Source of the DNA: Gryganskiella cystojenkinii
Taxonomy: Eukaryota > Mortierellomycota > Mortierellomycetes > Mortierellales > Mortierellaceae
Direction of reading: 5' to 3'
DNA: 64,000 nt
Assembly: GCA_015852425.1 (NCBI GenBank)
Contig: JAAAIG010000043.1
Span: 1-64,000 of the forward strand
Part shown: positions 21,466-34,000 of the stretch, piece by piece
How the letters are laid out: every line of letters starts with the position of its first letter
Position numbering within the stretch: the first letter of the stretch is position 1
The notes under the pieces: model-generated
Database searches by the model: none
What the model was told of the DNA's origin: nothing
The model's input: the letters and a program-made list of their open reading frames with translations, nothing else
Position numbers and translations under genes: made by a program

Positions 21466-23197
21466 ATGGCAGCTGTAGCACGTCCACTCCTGAGGAATAT
21501 TCCAAAGTTGGCACCTATCGACAAATGGCCAACGCTATTCAAAGGTTCAAGAGCGCGCAACCAACTTCGAGTCTCTGTCATGACCGAAATGGCTGCTGGT
21601 ATGATCTCATAGGATATAACCGAGGAAAATACAGTGTACAGCTCCTATGAACAACAGCCGTGAACTGATTTAACCTGGCTTCTGATCTGTGTTCAATAGA
21701 TTTGGCCGTTAAGGACATGAAGATCGAACAATTCCCAAATCGATCCGTGCTGGAAATTTATCCCGGTAAATTGGTGTTGAATCAAAGAAGCAAGAGGGGA
21801 TGCGCTGTCTTGGATCAACTGCCTTTGGCTAGACATACAACTGACAACAAAAAACACGGATTGGGTATGAATCCTGTCTCTTTTTTTATTTTATTTTGTT
21901 ATTGTTTAGGACCCGGACAGCTGACAAGAGCTATGGCGATGGCGGGAGCTAAGAAAGTCGTGACTCTCGAACCCGCAGAGATGTTCCAAAAGTCCTTAAA
22001 GGTAAGAGGGGATTGAACAAAGCGATGGAGAAGGCAAGTCGGCAAGACTGAAGTATTTTTTTTTCGATTACTAATTTGATCCGCATCATTTTTGTTGCTG
22101 TATTTAGTCTCTAGAAGAAGGCTCTGAAGGCGTGATCCAGAATTTCATGTTGAACCCAGTGATGCACCCGTACGATGACCTACTGGAAGCCAAGGAGACG
22201 TTTCCAGGAATGAAGCCTCAACCGTGGGAGAACATCAACACGGAACTGATCCTGGTGGGATCAATCCCCAATTCAACCATGGGTGAAAAGATTCTGTGGG
22301 AGCTCTTGACGGCCTCAATACAACGGATGGGCGTATTTCGGATGGGACGGGTAGAGATGTATATGTTTTGTTATCAGGATGCAGTCAAGGTAAAAAACAA
22401 AAAGCGCGTGTGAGACGGGAGAGTGAACGAGAGCTAGCATGGCGTTCTTCGGGGAGGGGAAAGACAGTATCATTTCATTAACACGTACATGTTCCTCTCC
22501 TTTCTTTCGAAAACGGGGTGTCTGTTTTTTTTTCTGCAGAGATTTATCGCCGCACCTGGATCACCGAGCAGGAATCGATTGACGATCACGTCAGAAGCAG
22601 CAGCAGAGATCACACCTATGGCGCGGCCCGGTGCTGCAAACTTTCATCTTCCTTTTGATTATCAACTCTTGAAGATCACACCATACGCAAAACCAAAGAT
22701 CGATAGTAAGTAACCAATGTGGAACCGAAGATCGATCTGAATCAAAGCTACAAGTGCGGGAAGGGTTTCTTTTGGGCGCTTTATTCTATTGTCTTTGTAC
22801 TGATCAGTCCTTTTTTTCGGCTTGGCTCTTGCTACTAGCGAGTATTGAGGTCTTTGACTTTGTCCTGCGGAGTCTTTTTGCTAGCAAGTCTTACTCACTC
22901 AAGAGGAATATCAAGTAAGGGCGCACATTTTGACATTGATCGATTAAACCGCTCCTTTTCTTTTTTTCTTAAAAGAGAACTCTAACACAAGTCATTTTGT
23001 TTTCTTCATGAACTAGATTGTTGGGTCCAGGCGCAGAAATCCTGTTGGGACGATTGAGTTTCGACACGGACACGAAAGTGAAGCATCTTACGATAGAGCA
23101 ACTCAACGAGATTGCAGTCAAGTTCGATCAATGGCCCCTTAGACCCGCTACCCTCTATGATGACATGATCCTCCAGGAGAGCAGAAAGAAGCGTTAA
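21466..23197 (+). CDS. Mitochondrial transcription factor B / Mtf1-like (KsgA-Dim1 fold)
   Basis: 331 residues from seven exons: 21466-21598, 21700-21765, 21910-22001, 22108-22389, 22540-22705, 22839-22914 and 23017-23197. All joins keep frame. The SAM motif I is rebuilt across intron 2 as VLEIYPGPGQLTRAM, followed by VVTLEP (acidic motif II). RVEMYMFCYQDAVKRF and PGSPSRNRLTI match the later KsgA/Dim1/TFB core. The C-terminal helical part ends in a basic SRKKR. The family includes rRNA adenine dimethylases and mitochondrial transcription initiation factors (Mtf1, TFB2M). The dimethylase NLPY/F motif is replaced here by GSIPN, arguing for the transcription-factor role. The N-terminal stretch is basic and compatible with mitochondrial import. 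Function is inferred from family and motif loss. Confidence 0.85.
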
Positions 23198-23239
23198 AAA
23201 GCTGCAAGTACAAAGAGACGGTGAAACGTTTCAAAGTAC

Positions 23240-23245
23240 AATAAA
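23240..23245 (+). terminator. Candidate poly(A) signal, Mtf1-like gene
   Basis: AATAAA in the 139-bp convergent spacer to the CHY zinc-finger gene, 43 nt past the stop. Confidence 0.45.
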
Positions 23246-23336
23246 AACAAACCAAAGAAGCCTCACAGAGTTTTATATTTTCAAAAAAAAAAGGGTGTTA
23301 CACAATGGAGGGGTGGTATTTTGGTCCGATCGTTAT

Positions 23337-26290
23337 TTACTCTAAGGCTGCTTTGGATCGCAAGGTACGCTTTCGAACATTCTCCGCTCCAACCTGTTTC
23401 TTAGCCACGGTCTTATTCACACCCTTATGTTTCTTGGGATCCTTGTGACTCATTCTGGTCTTGTCTCTCATGCCCTCACCGCCCTCCCAGAACGCGCCTG
23501 ATCCATGAACAGACTTGACAGGACTTTCGCCACAGACACAGGGCTTATCACTCACAGTCTGTTCTCTCGAGCAATGACCACAGACCATTCTCTTGGCAAA
23601 CTCAGATTCATGATCTTCCTTGTCGTCGTGACATAAATGACAGGCATAAATCTTGGAACAGCAGGGGAAGCGGAACCAACGACGGGATTTCTTGTAATGA
23701 TCGCAGGCGCCCTTTCTCGGCAAGGGGTCCCCAACCTTGAGTTCGAAATCCAATCCACCGTTCTTGAGGTTACCACCACGGATGAGCTTCTTTTTCAGAG
23801 GGAGTTGTTCGAGTGTCAAAGCCGAGGCTTTCATGAGATCTCCTGGGGAGAGTTTGACGAATTTAATCTCGCCCTCGAGCGTCATAGTCATCCGGACGTG
23901 ACACTTGCGACAGTTTGCTGTTGCGGACATGCCACGGCCGATACGTTGACGGAACCCCGTTGGCGCATGTTGTTGTTGTTGATGGTGAGATGTTGAGTCA
24001 GCGGTGGTTTCGGCAGGATGATGATCGGTCACGGCGCCGTGGACGGTGTCACACTCGCCACAGGTCGGAACGAACGCCGAGGGCAATAGATCAAAGGCCG
24101 TACAGCCCGCGAGATCAATGTATCCAAGCGTCCTGGACTGCATGTGAATATACTCCGTCCTGAAATGAGCGCCCAACAGGGACTGGCAGTTATCACAGGT
24201 TCTCCACTTGCGAGTGTCGCCACCACTCTTGGAAGCTGAGGTCGAGGGGGGGATGCCACCGCCTTCTTGCGGGACTAGATCGGGAATCTCAAAGAGTCCC
24301 TTGCATCGGTTACATCGGACCAAAAGATTGAGGGATCGACAATACAGTAACAAGATGTGTTCCAATTTGAGTTCGGGCATCCGAATCTCGATTCCGCGTT
24401 TTGGGGGTGCAGAGGCGTCGGTACTAGTTGTGCCTTGGCCTTGTCCGGTGTTTCCTGGTGCGTCATCCTCAGATTCTACATCTGACTCTGATTCATCATC
24501 GTTATTATCGCTCCCACTGACGCGATCCTCAGAGTCGTCCTCTTCCTCGCCGTCGTTGTCTTCGTCTTCGTCCGAGGATGTCATGGCGCCTTGGTCTTCT
24601 GCATCAAAGTTTCGCGGCTTTTGTGGTTGAGGAGAGTTGACATAGACGACTTTGGGATTACGGTCCGGTTTAAAGGGTTCATAAAAGGACGAGGCGGGTT
24701 TGTTGGTTGGCTCGACAGTTATTGTTGCTGCCGGTGATGAGGATGACGACGACTCCGGCTCTGCCTTGAGAGTCATATTCGCCATCGCCTGAACGACCGG
24801 TGAGGGTGCCTCAGGTTTGGGCAACGACATCAGATCCTTGAGATCCCGATTGAGTTGATTCAACAGTTGGAAGAGCGAATGTTGAGGCATCGCTGCCACC
24901 GTCTTTCGGAATCCTGCCTCGACATTTCTAATTTTTTACAAATAAGTGACAATTGCGGGTGAGCGGATGGACATGAAAGTGACAAAAATAGTAAAAAAAA
25001 AAAATAATCCAAATACTGCGGCCGGTTACACACGAAATAAATACATCATGGGAAAAAAAAATCGTTGAGCTCCGTATCGTTTTTTTTTTACCTTGCTCTC
25101 CAGAGTTCGATCTCGGGGTTATGGCCATCCTCTTTTAATCGAACCTCGCACGGTTCCAAAGGATAGATATTGGGGACCAATAGATTGATCCACAATGGTC
25201 CCTCCCAGACCACAGGCATCTGCGACTTATTGGCGGATTCGAGCGAGATCTGGATCTCGGTCGGGGTGATGGTCTGGATCGAGGATCGGAATCGGGCTTG
25301 GATCTGAGCCATTTGTTGCTGTCGTTGCAAGCTGGCCTGGTCCAATTGACTGATCGTGTACACGGGTTTCCTTACCACCGGTGTCGAGGATACTGGTTTC
25401 GTAAGAGGTGGTGTCTGAACGGCCGGCGCTGGCGTGACCTTGACAGCAGTGGGAGGAGGAGGCGTAGGAGGAAGCGCTGGTGGAAGAACAGGAGCAGGGC
25501 TGATATTATTTTTCGAATTATGATTGCTCTGGTAACTGTTATTGGCATGCCCGACGAATCGAATCGTCGGTGCTGGAGGTTTTTGCAAGAGTTGTTCCAT
25601 GTTGACATCTAACCAGTTCAAATGTTGCAATAGCGATTTGGGTGGCTGTTGACGTGCCGCGGTGTCGAATCCACGTTCCAGGTTGGTCGAGAAGCCCTTG
25701 GGGATGGTCGAGTTCAAGACTGTAAGCGAGGGTGCGGATTCTGGATAGTCAAGCGGAACTTGAAGACGGACATGAAGTGATTCAATCTCGTAAGGGAAGT
25801 CGGGATCAGAGGGGATGATCTTGAGCTCAAAGGCGTCATGGTTTTCTAGAGTGATTGATGCCGGTGTTGAAGAAGTGGTGGAAACGGATTTGAAAGAGGA
25901 TACGAAACGACTTTGGACTTGAGAGATCTCAAAGGCACGGAGTTGAGCCTTGGCTTGGGCCTGATCTGTTGCTGAATCGAGGTTTTGAAGGGCCTTTGGG
26001 ACGGGTTTACGAACAGGTGCACGGTTTGCTGGAGGGGCTCTTCTTGGATTGGAAATGCGGGAGGTGTTTGAGGTGGCTGCTTCTGGGACTACGGCAGTAG
26101 TGTTGGTCGTGGCAGGCGCTGAGGGAGCTGAAGATCGAGTCTTGTGAGTGGAGGGGGGGAACTCTGCAGTTGAAGAGGTTGGTCCTTGAATGTGAGCGAA
26201 TCGACAAGAGGCTCCGTTACGACAACCCTTTTTTGTGGCAAAGAATTGGCATGGAGCAAGGGATGAAGTAGAAGAAGGGGACGATGACAT
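23337..26290 (-). CDS. CCCH plus CHY zinc-finger protein
   Basis: 929 residues from exon 1 (26290-25092) and exon 2 (24927-23337). The 164-nt intron (donor gtaaaa, acceptor attag) joins in phase 2 to give ELWRARNVEAGFRKTVAAMP. Residues 14-33 hold a C-x8-C-x5-C-x3-H finger (CQFFATKKGCRNGASCRFAH). A Pro-rich disordered stretch follows, with LHVRLQVPLDYPESAP suggesting an RWD-like piece. Mid-protein CxxC pairs (about 590-720, for example RCNRCKGLF and CRKCHVRM) surround an acidic serine block. The C-terminal zf-CHY domain begins CDHYKKSRRWFRFPC (about 805) and has CHLCHD, CGHC and CVCG pairs. Fungal proteins with this N-CCCH/C-CHY layout are known but poorly characterised. CHY domains elsewhere occur in ubiquitin ligases, but no RING is seen here. 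The GTG-initiated upstream extension was rejected. Confidence 0.88.
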
Positions 26291-28063
26291 TACAGAGAAA
26301 GACGGGTAATTAAGGAAGAACGCAGTGTGGTGTCCAATGATGAGCGTCGGCACGGGAGAAGAAGAAGAGGAGTGGAATGAAGAAGAGGGAGAGGAACGAG
26401 AAAGAGATGTAGTGATTCACGTTCTTATTGTTCTTTTTCTATTGCAAAACTGCGGGCGAATGGTCACATGATCACACAGGAAAATTTTGGTGGCAAAGAG
26501 CTCGAGGTACCTGGTTCTCAGGAATGAATGGCAGAAAGCGATCGGGCTCAATCAGACCCTTGAATCGTGTTGGATCACAACCTTCAAAGAAACGTAGCGC
26601 ATTCGGTTCCAGCGACCTCGCTTATCATCCCCCTCCTTATTTTTCGTCTGAAAAGGCTCAATTGGTTCTTTCAGGCGAGTTTAAAGCTTCACGAAGGTTG
26701 TACGCGTTTTCCGATTCCTGCACAAATCCCATGTAACTTTAGATCTCCCTACGGGATAAAGAGAGGCCTTTGCGCCGAACGAGAAGGATAGGTTGGTAAA
26801 CGCGGATCGCTGGAATCGAATGCGCTACTGTTCTTTGAGGGTTGTGATCGGTCAAGTTGAGTCGATCCTTCGCAGTGTTATACCACATGCGACCATTCGC
26901 CGCCAATTCTATCTCCTAAAAGGATGGAGCCAAACAAAGCCGTGCTTTGTTGAGCAGAATGAAGGCCTCCTTAGTACTTTTATGCGCGGTGCTAACGACC
27001 CTCGCTCTCACTCTCTCTCTCTTTTTTTTTTACGCTTTTCTTTTGTCTTTTCAAGAGGGACATCGAGAAAGAAAGAGGGATGAACAGAAGTCGCCTGGAA
27101 GCGAAATCCCAGGTCGCGATGACTCTCAAAACTGCGGTTCATTATATGATCAAGAGAGAAGCGGGGAGGCTGACCGCATCTGAATTGCAATTGTAAATTG
27201 CAAGACACCAAATAACACCAAGGTGGCGCAAGTTCAGAAATAGGCTGAACAAAGAGAGGAGAGAGAGAGAGCTCACAACTTGGAGTTTTGCAGCAGCAGA
27301 TCTGGAACAAAGGAAAATCAAATTCGAGAGCACAGAAAGAATGAAAGAAGAAAAAAGGCGTTCAACAGAGCAAAAAAAGTCTTTTTGTTGTCGCGAGCAA
27401 CAACCCTGTGTCTGTCACCCACGAGTGAGGAAAAGAAAACTTTCAGCAGTAAAAAAAGAGGTATGAAAAGGAAAGAAGATGGCAGTAAGGGCAAAACAAT
27501 TCCAAGAAAATGCAGAGCGGGCAGAGAGGATAAAGAAAGAGAACTCAATCTCCTTCTAACGAGCCAATCAGCACGCGCTCTGAAATGAAATTGTCCATCG
27601 GCTGCATTTCTGTCGAAGGAAAACTGTTTAATTTTTTGCACAACGGGGACACAAAAAAAAAAAAAAGTTCCAACCATCGTTGCTCATCATCTTTTCCCTT
27701 TTATACCATTCTTCCCGTCATCATCTCTCTTCCTCACATCCGTCTCTTTGCATTTGCATCTTCATTCTCCAACCCTTTTCTTCCCTCTCCGTTCGCATCA
27801 TCTCCCTCCTCCCTCTTCCCTCTTTGCTTGGTATTTACAACTTGTTCAAACACGTCGAACCCGTCTCTGGTCGTTTATCTCGTTCACTCATACAGTTTAC
27901 TCTCTTTCTCTTTCTCACCTGTTATCTAGACTCGAATCAACTCGACTCGCAAACAACTCTCTCTTTTTTAAACACTCGGGGGATCGGCAGACACTCACAG
28001 GATTTTCTTCGAGGGCGGCAAGGCAGGCAAAATCATACATCGATACTCCCTCACCCCCAAACG
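26291..28063. other. Divergent spacer upstream of the coiled-coil gene
   Basis: About 1.8 kb between the CHY gene and the large coiled-coil gene. It contains purine-rich stretches (27060-27540) and a long pyrimidine-rich leader (27690-27960) that probably includes the transcription start and 5' UTR of the downstream gene. No coding region with recognisable features was found. Confidence 0.5.
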
Positions 28064-31000
28064 ATGGGTTCCAGATACAACGGCCCAGGGGCGGCCCTTC
28101 GTGGTCAACCTCGGGCACCGAGACAATCTTCACGAGCAAGAGAGGATACTGACGGGTCAACAGCTGTACGTTTTTACTCTTTATTTGGTTTTTCTTTCTT
28201 TCAAAACTTTGTCAGCTATCCTTTCTGTTCCATCGATTCTCTAACACCTTCCCCCTCCCTTGATAATATTTGATATTACCCCTTGTCATTTCAGGCACAG
28301 CCTTCAGATAGATCCCGTCAACCCACAGACAACAGATCTCAGACTGCAGTAACCCCGAAGGATCTTCCGGACATGGCGAGCCCACGTCCATACGCACCCT
28401 CGCACCAACGTCAATGGAGCGACGCATCGTCCCTTCAAGGGACGGGACAGTATCAGCATGGACCTCCGCCATCAAACGGTTTCCCCTACAACGCCAACAA
28501 CACTAACAACCCTCGATCACCATACATGGGTGCCACTACAGGATCACCCGTTTCTCCACCGCCCACGTCTTCTTCCCCTTCTTCTCAGAGCTCATACTTT
28601 CTTCCCGGAGATCATCACAGAGCACAAGGAGGACATGGATATCCTCAACAACAACAGCAGCAACATCCCTATGGTTCACCACCTCAACAAAGACAGCAAC
28701 CACCACAGCAACAGCGAGGCTATGGTCCCAGCTCGTCTTCTCCTGCACTTGGACCTGGTGGGCCTGGCCAGGGTCAGTATCCACCTTATCAGTACGGTAA
28801 TAACGGATCTCGTGGCGGACCCAACGGTTATGCGGGCAGCAGCAACGGATATGATCAAAGCCCAATGATGTCTCCTCAGGACGGGTGGCGTTCCCCTCCT
28901 GGTCCAAGAGGATACCCAAACCAGAGCCAACAACCGTATTCGCCCTCTTCAAACTATCGCCAGCCAGGACATCAGCAGCAGCAGTATCCTTATGCTTCCT
29001 CAGTTACGAACGACGACCATCATAATGGTCAGCAAGACCGAACTCGAAATCGCTACGAGTCCGACTCGGATGACTACTATAACCGCCAAAACAATCACGG
29101 ACCCGGTGGTTATGGACAACATAACGCTCAAGGTGGTCAAGGTGGCGGCCGATATGAGAACGGCGGACGTGCTCTGAGTTACTCTACCTCGATTGCTTCG
29201 AACACGTCGTCGATCTTGGCTGCTCGTCGTGCGAGAGACGAACGGAACCAACGTCAAAAGCCGCTAGGGGACGAATGGCTCACTTCTCCTACAGGAACTG
29301 AGCACGAAACCGAAATCCTGCCCTGGAGCGATGACGAAGCAATTGTGGCCAAGGCTGTGCGGTCGCCTCCTACCGGTTACTCGAANNNNNNNNNNGAGAA
29401 GATCCTACCACCTATCCCTGGTAGGAACGCCAACAATGGCGGTCAACTTTCGCACTCAAATTCCATCAGAAGTACCGTTTCTTCGGTGGCTGCCGGACAC
29501 AAGTCAAACTCAGATATGATCAAGGTGGAAGTTGGTGGAGCGACGACTTTTATCCCTACCAACGAGGGATCCGGGGTCAATTTTGTCAAGAATGTTCCTA
29601 GTTCCTCGCCTCCTCCTCCCTTGTCAAGACACCTTCCCAATCAGCAGCAACAGAGCCTGAGTGGTATTGCTTCATCTTTGAGATCTGCCGCCGCTGCCAC
29701 GACTACAGCCAAGGCAGCGACCACTGAGATTCCTCGACAGGATCAGTCCAAGACTACAAAGCCAACAACAGCCAGACGGATTTCGTCTGACTGGGGCGGA
29801 CAAAGAATCAGTCTAGACGACATGTTGTCGCCAACTCTCAATGGCAACGGAAACAACAATAGCAACAACATTAGCAGCAGCACGATCAAGGACAAGGATA
29901 GTCAACAACAACAAGCGATGAACAGCTGGCGAACCTCCCCTCCCTTGATGGCCTCCAAGGACACGGCATTCAAGGACTTGAAGAGCAAACGTCGCAGTAG
30001 TTTGCCCGAAAAGTTTGTACCCAACTGGAACGAGCAAGCTCAGGGTTGGAGAAACAGTATCGGACAGAGGAGACCCTCCTGGACGGCCGATAGTCGTGAT
30101 AATGGCAAGGAGAACCATGTGGATTCTCGACAGGATTGGATGGCTCAAAGTGCTGCGGCCAAGAAGGCTCTTGGAGACAAGACCGTCTCCAAGCCCATTG
30201 CCGCCATCGATACGAAACGCACCTCTATAGAAGATCGCCGTCGATCTCGGTCCTGGTCACCCAGTCCGGTCTTGTCCCGCAACGGTTCCAAAGCCAACGT
30301 CGAACCGGTGACAAATGGTGCTCGCAAGAACTCTTTGGCCTCGACCATCTCTCGATCCCGTTCCAGATCCCCTGTCAGATCAAGCTCCATCACAAGATCT
30401 CGTTCTCATTCTCTCGCCACCTCAAGATCCCGGTCTCATTCCCGGTCTCGTTCGCCCGGACCTCGATCCAGGAATGCCGGTCACCGGCATTCGCTTGACT
30501 CTCACCACTCGTATTCTCGTTCAAGATCGAATTCGCTTCACTCAGAGACCAGAATGAATGCGCGATCCAACTCAAATCGCATCCATCGATCGGATTCACC
30601 CCATTCAAGGTCCAGCTCGATCTCTCGATCCCGGTCCAGGACTCCTGAAAAGTACAAGGCTGCAGCGACCAAGGACACAAAGGTCACCGAGCGTGAATCA
30701 TCTAGATTCTCTTGGCATTCAGGAACAGAAACGAACCGTCATTCTTGGGAGTCCACGGTCAAGCCCACTGAGAAAGGTAACAATATTCTTGACATGAAGA
30801 CCAAGGATGTTGGTGCGTCTCGGTACTCTTTGGCAACAGAGGATCTTTCGGATTACGAGGATGATTACAGAGAGACCAAGAAAGATGTGAGCAATTTAAC
30901 CACCACGACTGACGTCGCGGCCAATGGCATCAATGGTGCTGCACATTCGCAAGAGATCAAGAGGAACGTCACTCGACGTGACTCGATCTCGGACTCGGAC

Positions 31001-34000
31001 ATGGATTCACCCCCACTCAAGGTCCAGTACTCAAGGAGGCCTCAGCAAGATGACGACGATGAAAAAATCTCGTCCAAGCACCCGGCGTCGATCATCTCAA
31101 CCTTCAGCTTGCCTCCTGCAGGAGATTCTATCTCGGCTCCTCCAGTGCCCCAGCCCATGCCCACCAATTCCAACTACCAGACGGGTTTAGCACCGGGTGG
31201 TCCGGGTCCTGCTGTGAACACATCAAGAGATTTCCTGAACTACAAGCCGGTGGCACCACCACCCGTTCCAGCCTCACCGACCAAGGAAGTTCCATCGATG
31301 CAGAGTCAATCTGCGGTTACGACGGTGTCGATCGAAGCTGCAACTGCGACCATGACTCTGTCGAGTTCCAGAATCTCGATGGAGAGCTTCAAGAATGTTC
31401 CCGGGAATAGCGGAGAACAGCAGAAAGGTGCCATGGATACAGATCTGGATACAGACTTTGATACGGATACCGAGTCTTTGATGAACCATCGCCGTGGTGA
31501 TCGAAACGGGCCTTCAGCTCGTTCAGCTCCCTTTGACTCGGCGCCTTCGACCCCGGGAAGTCGAGGATATAATAATAACAACAACATCGGTCATACTCCT
31601 TTGTCGAGGAATGCTTCCAACACCTCCCAGCTCTCTCAGCTTTCAAGAAACGCCTCAAATACGTCACAGCTTTCGAGAAACGCTTCGAACACTTCTCTTC
31701 TCTCCCGAAAAGAATCCACGAGCAGTTCAGTATGTCACGCATGTGCAGGAAAACCAATATCAAAAAGGTGTTATTCGTTACTTGTTTCGATCGTCAGCTA
31801 ACTCGTATACACTCTCTGATCTGTTTTATAGATTGTCTCTATGGACATGAGAGGTCCAAGACCTGGAAGTCCCTCGACTCACTCAGTTTCTTCCATGTTG
31901 TCTTCATCACCCCCACCTCAGAGGGCCCCACCCCCAATTCCAGCCTCAGAGATCGGGGCCAACGGATCCATCATCGGAGTTGGTTTGGGACTTTTGGCAG
32001 GCGCGAAGCGATCTGCTAGTGGAGGCAGTGCCCGCGGTGCGCGATCGGGTCTCAGCAAACAAATCTTGCCCCCGCCCACAGCACCCCCTGGCCCGCCCCC
32101 TGGCCCTCCCCCACCACCTGCTTTGGAGACCGCAACTGCAGCAGCCGGTAAGACTTCATACGGAATTTTGCCACCCCCGATCCCATCCTCGTTCTTGAGT
32201 CCCACCAAAGAGAACGGTAGCACGGGCCTTCCTGCCCCCAGTATGGCCTCGGTTGTGAACACGACCTTGTCAGGCGCGATTCAAATGCAAATTCTTGCTG
32301 ACGAAGATCAGAGCAAATCCCAGATGGGTGCGATCACAGTCGAAAGTGACGAACGGATGTTGACGCGCCTGAATAACCGTGTCGCTCAGCTGGAGAAAGA
32401 GCTCGAATTTGCACAGCAGGATCTCGAGGCTAGTTTGGAGGATGCCTCGGATCTTCGGGATAAGGTCCATGATCTCGAGACGGAGCTTGAGGATGCCCTC
32501 ACGAGTCAGAATTCCAAGGCCAATACCGAGATCGATCAAAACGCAAAGGACGAATGGGAACGTGAGCGTGTCCAACTTCTCGAGGACCTTCAGCGTCTGA
32601 AGGAAGATCACCAAGATGATCTTGAGGATTGTGAACGTCGCGTCGGGGACGCTCACAAGGGTGAGCTTGAACGTCTTCACTCGGACCATGCCCTGGCTCT
32701 GGAGGATCATGAGACCCGATCGAGAAGAACCGTCGAAGATCTGGAAGAGAGTCATGCACGCGCCATCGAGGATCAGAAGCTACGATTGGAGGAAGATCAC
32801 CAGGATGCGCTGGATAAAATCCTAAGACAACTCGAAGAGGCTCATGATGAGCATTCCCGAGCCTTGGAGGAGACGCGGTCTAAGCATGAGCAAGATGTGA
32901 TGAAGGCCCAACAGGAATGGGAGTCTCGACTCGAAAAGGAGCTCGAGGTTCTCAAGTCCAGTCATGCGGATCAGGTTGAAATCTGGACTACGGAGCGTGA
33001 AAAGTTGGAGCAGACGCTTGAGGAGGCCAAGACCAAGCAAGAACAAGCTCAGAAGGATCTTGAGCACCACAAGAAGGAGACGGAGCAGGCCCTGGATAAA
33101 CTCGAGGTCGTGCTGGCGGATGACAAACAGACGTCGGCTCGTCTGGTGCAAGATCTGGAAGCGAAATCCAAGCGATTGGAGGATCGCGTTGCGGAACTCG
33201 AGGCCGAGTTGCAAGAGCTGATGCAGGATAACGTCCAGATTGTCGAGGAGATGCAACGTCGTGAGGAGGCTTGGGCGCACGAACGATCAGTGCTTCAGTC
33301 CGAAGGCAGTGACAACGATGGTAACGCAGCGCGCGTGCAAGAAATGTATGAACAGATCCAGACACTCACAGAATCGAAGCGTCAAGCAGATGCTCAGTTC
33401 CAAGGTATCGTTAAGGGACTATTGCGTGAGGCGTCCAAGAGCAAGAAGGACCTCGAGGAGCGCGATCAGCTTTTGCAGAAGGAACGTGAGGCTCAAGAAA
33501 ACATTTCCAAGGAGATGGAGACGATTGTTCAACAACTCGAGCAAGCCCGTCAGGGTCAAGAGATGCATCAACAGGAACGGTCCGGTCTGGAACAATCTCT
33601 TCGAGAGATCGAGGACCAACTCGAGGCTCAGCGACGCAACGGCAATGAGGCCATGCTGTTGATCCAGAAGGAACTCGAGACCCGACTCCAAGACGCCGAA
33701 CAAGAGCTGGCGTCCAAGAGACAGGCATTGACCGAACTCCAGACCTCATTAGACAAGGACCGTTCCAAACTCGCGAAGGATCAACAGCAAGAACAGTTCA
33801 TGTGGCGGAACAAACTGGATCAAGTCGAGGCCGCGCTCAAGACCAAAGAGGCTCAAGTTCGGAAACTGGAACAAGAGGCGGACGCGACGATGAAGATCCA
33901 GACGGATCTTTTGCAGAGTATGGAACGCGATGCGGCTTCCTCGAGCAAGAAGGCAGAGGCCAGCATGTTGGCGAAGACCAAGGCTCTGGAGTTGGCTTTT

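Noticed and set aside
21766..21909. Reading the stop-free segment as coding sequence
   Set aside because: Splicing restores the SAM motif I exactly and the segment has gt...ag ends, so intron is the better default. Retention is kept as a finding.
27680..28063. In-frame upstream extension of the large coiled-coil protein
   Set aside because: No ATG start, T/C-rich leader-like composition. The ATG at 28064 follows typical leader sequence.
26291..28063. Possible tRNA gene in the spacer
   Set aside because: No segment with a convincing B-box, acceptor-stem pairing and anticodon arm was found by eye. A tRNAscan run would settle it.
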